Made by a program: the position numbers and the translations under genes. Shown here in pieces: positions 32,611 to 35,851 of a stretch of 35,851 nt of DNA; the stretch's first letter is position 1; each line of letters begins with the position of its first letter. The stretch is from Alphaproteobacteria bacterium UBA3773 (GTDB lineage Bacteria > Pseudomonadota > Alphaproteobacteria > RF32 > CAG-239): the NCBI GenBank assembly GCA_002372275.1, contig DFFP01000024.1:20113-55963 (forward strand), written 5' to 3'. The notes under the pieces were generated by a model. It saw only the letters and a program-made list of their open reading frames with translations, made no database searches and was not told the DNA's origin.

Positions 32611-33498
32611 ATGAATGCGAAAGATTTTGCTTTGGCAGAAGGTCTTTATAATGTCCTTTGTCTGCCATCTGATTGCTACACTCAAAGTGGTGATCTCAAA
32701 AAATGCGACTATGTCGTCGCCATCGATGACGATGTCACATCTGCCATCCATGCCGTCAAAGCGGCCCGCCAAATCAAAGAAACCTACGGATTTTTTCCGA
32801 CAATTCTCTGTGTCGGCGGTCAGGGAATATTAAGCCGCCATCTCTATGGCCGAACAGAAGCTGAAGTTTTAGCAGATGTTTGCCGGCGCCTCGGTTACCC
32901 GAAAGACCTGATATGGCATCAAGGCTTAAATTCAGGCCGTAACACCGGTGAAAACATCAAAAACATCGCCAAAGTCACACATGCACATTTCAGACATCAA
33001 CCGACTGTTCTGTTCTGTGTCACAAAGCGCCAATCTCTGCGTTATATCCTAACGCAGCAAAAGCAAGAGCCTTACCTCAAGGCCTGCTGGTACGTCATCG
33101 AAGAACCTTTTCAAAAGGCGTGTAAATTGATGAATGCCAAGTCGCTGTGCGGCGGTGAAATGATGGTTCATGAAATTGCAGCGATCTTGCCGCGTTGCCA
33201 GCAGTATGCCGGAACGTACCAAGAGTACCCGCCCTTTGAGATTACGGCAATCGATTTTTTAAGCCATGCCGCCTATTTGGCTCAAAAGTATTGCTTAAAA
33301 CTCGGTGGCAAACCTCGCTACAATGCACCAATAGAGTGCATTGGCATCGACAAGTTCAGTCTGATCGACTATCTACGTTATGCCCGCCTCTGGTTGGCGC
33401 TCGTCTTCAGCAGAAGAAAAATTCTGTCTGCCATTGATGATGAGATTTGGGGTGAAAATTTCAACCATGCCATCTCAAAAGCCGAAAAGATGCTTTAA
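32611..33498 (+). CDS. YdcF-like (DUF218) protein
   Basis: 295 aa. The N-terminal two thirds match the DUF218/ElyC-SanA-YdcF pattern: a beta strand YVVAIDDD, then LCVGGQG, the central RTEAEVLADVCRRLGYPKDLIWHQGLNSGRNTGENI region with the conserved Glu, Ser and Asn-Thr, and VLFCVTKRQSLR. Members are linked to envelope or nucleotide-ligand roles without a settled reaction. No signal peptide or transmembrane helix at the N-terminus, so likely cytoplasmic, unlike SanA. The C-terminal 100 residues are less familiar. No Shine-Dalgarno is visible, but promoter and terminator are good. GC content is a little higher than neighbours. Confidence 0.75.
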   Translation: MNAKDFALAEGLYNVLCLPSDCYTQSGDLKKCDYVVAIDDDVTSAIHAVKAARQIKETYGFFPTILCVGGQGILSRHLYGRTEAEVLADVCRRLGYPKDLIWHQGLNSGRNTGENIKNIAKVTHAHFRHQPTVLFCVTKRQSLRYILTQQKQEPYLKACWYVIEEPFQKACKLMNAKSLCGGEMMVHEIAAILPRCQQYAGTYQEYPPFEITAIDFLSHAAYLAQKYCLKLGGKPRYNAPIECIGIDKFSLIDYLRYARLWLALVFSRRKILSAIDDEIWGENFNHAISKAEKML

Positions 33499-33502
33499 CA
33501 AA

Positions 33503-33536
33503 AAAAAGATCTCTGATATCAGAGGTCTTTTTTTTG
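33503..33536 (+). terminator. Terminator of the YdcF-like gene
   Basis: A-run, GATCTCTG-ATAT-CAGAGGTC and eight T; 8-bp stem with one G:U pair, starting 5 nt past the stop. Confidence 0.85.
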
Positions 33537-33545
33537 TTTATAAGA

Positions 33546-33574
33546 TTGACTTTATTTTTTTGAGGTGTTAGAAC
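33546..33574 (+). promoter_or_regulatory. Promoter of map
   Basis: TTGACT (33546-33551), exact 17-nt spacer, TAGAAC (33569-33574), about 28 nt before the ATG. Confidence 0.55.
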
Positions 33575-33602
33575 AAAAAAAAATCTTAAATGGACAAGTT
33601 CA

Positions 33603-34400
33603 ATGCCAAAAAGAAATAATATTAAAATTTATGAAAAAGAAGATTTTCAAGGTATGCGCAAAGCAGGAAAACTCGCTGCCGAGTGCTTGGATTTTATTAC
33701 GCCTTATGTGGTGCCCGGGGTCACAACCGAAAAACTTGATGATTTGTGTCATCAATTTATTGTAGATCACGGTGCTATTCCGGCTTGCTTAAATTATCAC
33801 GGATACCCTAAAAACGTTTGTATCTCAACAAACCATGTGATTTGTCATGGCATTCCGTCTATGGATCAAAAGCTTTCGGAAGGCGACATCACAAACATCG
33901 ATGTCACGGTTATTTTAGACGGTTGGTTTGGTGATACGAGCCGAATGTATTATGTCGGAGAGCCGAAATTAAAAGCCAAACGCCTTTGCGAAGTGACCTA
34001 CGAATGTTTAATGCGCGGCATTGATGTCGTCAAACCGGGAGCCCATTTTGGGGATATCGGTGCTGTGATTGAAGAATACGCGCATTCATACGGTTATTCT
34101 GTTGTGGATATGTTTTGCGGGCACGGACTTGGCAAAGTTTTTCATGATGAACCGAATGTGATGCATTGCGGCGTCAAAGGAACAGGCCCCGTGATGGAAG
34201 AAGGTATGTTTTTTACCATTGAGCCGATGATTAATATCGGCAAAAAAGACGGACTTATCTTATCAAACGGTTGGACGGCCGTCACACGCGATAAAAGTTT
34301 ATCGGCACAGTTTGAACACTCCATGGGCGTGACTAAAGACGGGGTGGAGGTGTTTACATATTCTCCGAAAGGTTTGGATAAACCGCCCTATAAACTTTAA
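33603..34400 (+). CDS. map: Methionine aminopeptidase, type I
   Basis: Removes the initiator Met from nascent proteins in the cytoplasm using a dinuclear metal centre. 265 aa. Conserved segments: MRKAGKLAAECLDFI, NYHGYPKNVCISTNHVICHGIP (substrate His), the first metal Asp in TNIDVTVILDGWFGDTSRMY (two Asp), GHGLGKVFHDEP (metal His), FTIEPMI (metal Glu), and SAQFEHSMGVT (metal Glu). All five ligands are present. The Shine-Dalgarno is weak. The stop abuts the stop of nth on the other strand with no bases between, so the two transcripts must overlap. Confidence 0.96.
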   Translation: MPKRNNIKIYEKEDFQGMRKAGKLAAECLDFITPYVVPGVTTEKLDDLCHQFIVDHGAIPACLNYHGYPKNVCISTNHVICHGIPSMDQKLSEGDITNIDVTVILDGWFGDTSRMYYVGEPKLKAKRLCEVTYECLMRGIDVVKPGAHFGDIGAVIEEYAHSYGYSVVDMFCGHGLGKVFHDEPNVMHCGVKGTGPVMEEGMFFTIEPMINIGKKDGLILSNGWTAVTRDKSLSAQFEHSMGVTKDGVEVFTYSPKGLDKPPYKL

Positions 34401-35030
34401 TCAGATTGTTTTATCTTTCGCATAGCAATAATCGGATATCGGACAATTCTTGCAATCGGGTTTGATGGCTTTGCATGTATGACGTCCGAATAAAACAAGC
34501 CAATGATTGGCGTTTTTAATGTATTTTGCAGGCAAAACTTTAACCAAATCATCTTCGACTTCGCGCGGGGTTTTACCATCCGACAAATCAAGACGATGAG
34601 CAATACGAAAAACATGCGTGTCAACCGCGAGTGTCGGCTGATTAAACCACACATTTAAAATAACATTGGCTGTTTTGCGCCCAACCCCCGGCAGATTTTC
34701 AAGATCTGCTCTGCTTGAAGGAATATCACCGTTAAATTTACTGACAAGCTCGCTGCTTAAAGCCATAATGTGTTTGGCTTTGTTGTTATAAAGGCCAATA
34801 GTTTTAATGTGTTCTTTTAATTTATCAATCCCGAGATCAAGCATTTTTTGCGGGGTATCAGCAATTTCAAAAAGCGATTTGGTTGCTTTGTTCACACCTT
34901 TATCGGTCGATTGTGCCGACAAAACAACGGCAACAAGCAAGGTATACGCATTTTTATATTCAAGCTCTGTTTTCGGATCCGGATCAATCGCATCAAAAAG
35001 TTGCATAATCGAAAGAATATTTTTATTCAT
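34401..35030 (-). CDS. nth: Endonuclease III
   Basis: DNA glycosylase/AP lyase for oxidised pyrimidines in base excision repair. 209 aa. Helix-hairpin-helix with catalytic Lys in NLPGVGRKTANVIL near residue 117, catalytic Asp in AVDTHVFRIAHRL near 136, and the C-terminal [4Fe-4S] cluster motif C-x6-C-x2-C-x5-C in CKAIKPDCKNCPISDYC. Its ATG overlaps the tsaD stop by 4 nt (ATGA), so the two genes are translationally coupled. Confidence 0.96.
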   Translation of the reverse strand: MNKNILSIMQLFDAIDPDPKTELEYKNAYTLLVAVVLSAQSTDKGVNKATKSLFEIADTPQKMLDLGIDKLKEHIKTIGLYNNKAKHIMALSSELVSKFNGDIPSSRADLENLPGVGRKTANVILNVWFNQPTLAVDTHVFRIAHRLDLSDGKTPREVEDDLVKVLPAKYIKNANHWLVLFGRHTCKAIKPDCKNCPISDYCYAKDKTI

Positions 35031-35851
35031 GCTTTCACACCTCCGGCACCGGCAGCTTTCGGCGCTGTTTCATCCAAAGGCCAACGCGGACGCGGCTTAA
35101 AATCTAAAGGCGATGTTAAACCTTTTTGAAAACGCTCTAAACCGGCATAAGCAATCATCACACCGTTATCTGTGCAATACTTCAGCGGAGGCGCCGCAAA
35201 AATCAGGTCATTTTGAAGGGCTAATTCTTTCAGATGATTTCGCAAATACATATTTGCCGCCACACCGCCCGAAACAACCAAGTGCTTGCCTTGAGGACAT
35301 TCTTTTTTGAAAATCTCAATGGCCATTTTTAATTTTTGAACCAAACAATCGGTTGCGGCTTCTTGAAATGAAGCACAAATGTCTGAAATATCACGATCGG
35401 GGATGTCGGCATGAGAAATATCGCCATCTAAAGTGTATGATTCAATGATTTTTCGAACAGCGGTTTTTAAGCCTGAAAATGAGAGATTGCAATCTCCCGA
35501 ATGCAAAAGCGGTCTTGGGAGATGAAAGCGGTCTTTATTGCCAAGCATCGCCCGCTTTTCAAGCTCCGGTCCCCCCGGATACCCGAGCCCGAGCATTTTG
35601 GCCGTTTTATCAAAGGCCTCGCCGGCTGCGTCATCAATAGTTGTTCCCAAACGCTTAAAATCGCCCACCCCTTTGACAATCAAAATTTGACAATGACCGC
35701 CGGAAACGAGCAAAAGTAAATAAGGATATTGTACATCTTCGGTTAATCTCGCGCACAGGGCGTGCCCTTCTAAATGATTAACGGCAATAAACGGTTTGTT
35801 AAGCGCCAAAGCAAGTGCCTTGGCTGTCATGACCCCAACCACAACCCCGCC
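35027..35851 (-). CDS. tsaD: tRNA threonylcarbamoyladenosine biosynthesis protein TsaD, 5' end outside the window
   Basis: Catalytic subunit that transfers threonylcarbamoyl to A37 of ANN-decoding tRNAs, together with TsaB/TsaE. The C-terminal 274 codons are present; the N-terminus lies beyond base 35851. Seen: the metal-binding HxxxH motif in NHLEGHALCA, LLVSGGHCQI, the IDDAAGEAFDK nucleotide-binding segment, SFSGLKTAVRK, and VVSGGVAANMYLR. The C-terminus runs on in an Ala/Gly/Pro-rich tail. It is upstream of nth in the same operon. Confidence 0.95.
   Translation of the reverse strand, partial: GGVVVGVMTAKALALALNKPFIAVNHLEGHALCARLTEDVQYPYLLLLVSGGHCQILIVKGVGDFKRLGTTIDDAAGEAFDKTAKMLGLGYPGGPELEKRAMLGNKDRFHLPRPLLHSGDCNLSFSGLKTAVRKIIESYTLDGDISHADIPDRDISDICASFQEAATDCLVQKLKMAIEIFKKECPQGKHLVVSGGVAANMYLRNHLKELALQNDLIFAAPPLKYCTDNGVMIAYAGLERFQKGLTSPLDFKPRPRWPLDETAPKAAGAGGVKA

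Overview
The window is about 36 kb of low-GC chromosome from a Gram-negative bacterium, most likely an alphaproteobacterium. The reasons are: KDO activation (kdsB) for lipopolysaccharide; an elongator tRNA-Met of alphaproteobacterial type; rpsT directly before dnaA; a perfect CtrA-type box (TTAA-N7-TTAAC) and two GANTC sites upstream of dnaA; a clpB promoter of the alphaproteobacterial RpoH form (CTTG-N18-CCTATAT); and a small ribbon-helix-helix protein of a family common in that class. The AT-rich genome and the large cysteine-rich secreted protein recall uncultured host-associated (gut) alphaproteobacteria. That placement is inference; no species can be named.

Layout. 1-4719 (minus): 5' part of tRNA-fMet, kdsB, mfd, a ribbon-helix-helix gene. 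5008-7480 (plus): recJ overlapping a DUF502 membrane protein gene. 7485-8064: a SemiSWEET-like gene (minus), then tRNA-Ala(CGC) and tRNA-Pro(TGG). 8102-10415: a structured intergenic segment followed by a two-gene restriction-modification cassette that is more AT-rich than its surroundings. 10490-13788: small membrane and lipoprotein genes around a shortened threonyl-tRNA synthetase gene. 13954-18686: YjbR-type protein, ugd, a J-domain protein, rpsT, dnaA. 18687-20050: a small membrane gene, elongator tRNA-Met, and a tandem repeat of about 237 bp that begins with the 3' end of that tRNA. 20051-24386: parvulin-type PPIase (minus), secA and a DedA/YqaA-like gene (plus). 24387-28600: palindromic repeats and a cysteine-rich secreted protein gene (minus). 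28825-35851: small membrane protein, clpB, a HAD hydrolase, a YdcF-like protein, map, nth and partial tsaD.

Most genes are housekeeping: DNA repair (mfd, recJ, nth), replication initiation (dnaA), translation (thrS, rpsT, tRNAs, tsaD, map), secretion and folding (secA, PPIase, clpB) and envelope sugars (kdsB, ugd).

The most interesting signals are these. (1) A 38-codon leader ORF upstream of thrS has five ACC threonine codons in a seven-codon stretch. It runs directly into a hairpin with a U-rich tail, and its promoter places transcription start at or next to the leader ATG. This looks like leaderless, threonine-dependent attenuation of thrS. (2) That ThrRS lacks the TGS and editing domains. 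(3) Downstream of both tRNA-Pro and tRNA-Met there is an inverted and then a direct copy of that tRNA's own T-arm; at tRNA-Met this sits inside a 2.3-copy tandem repeat. (4) The cysteine-rich protein gene is split by a single in-frame TAA.
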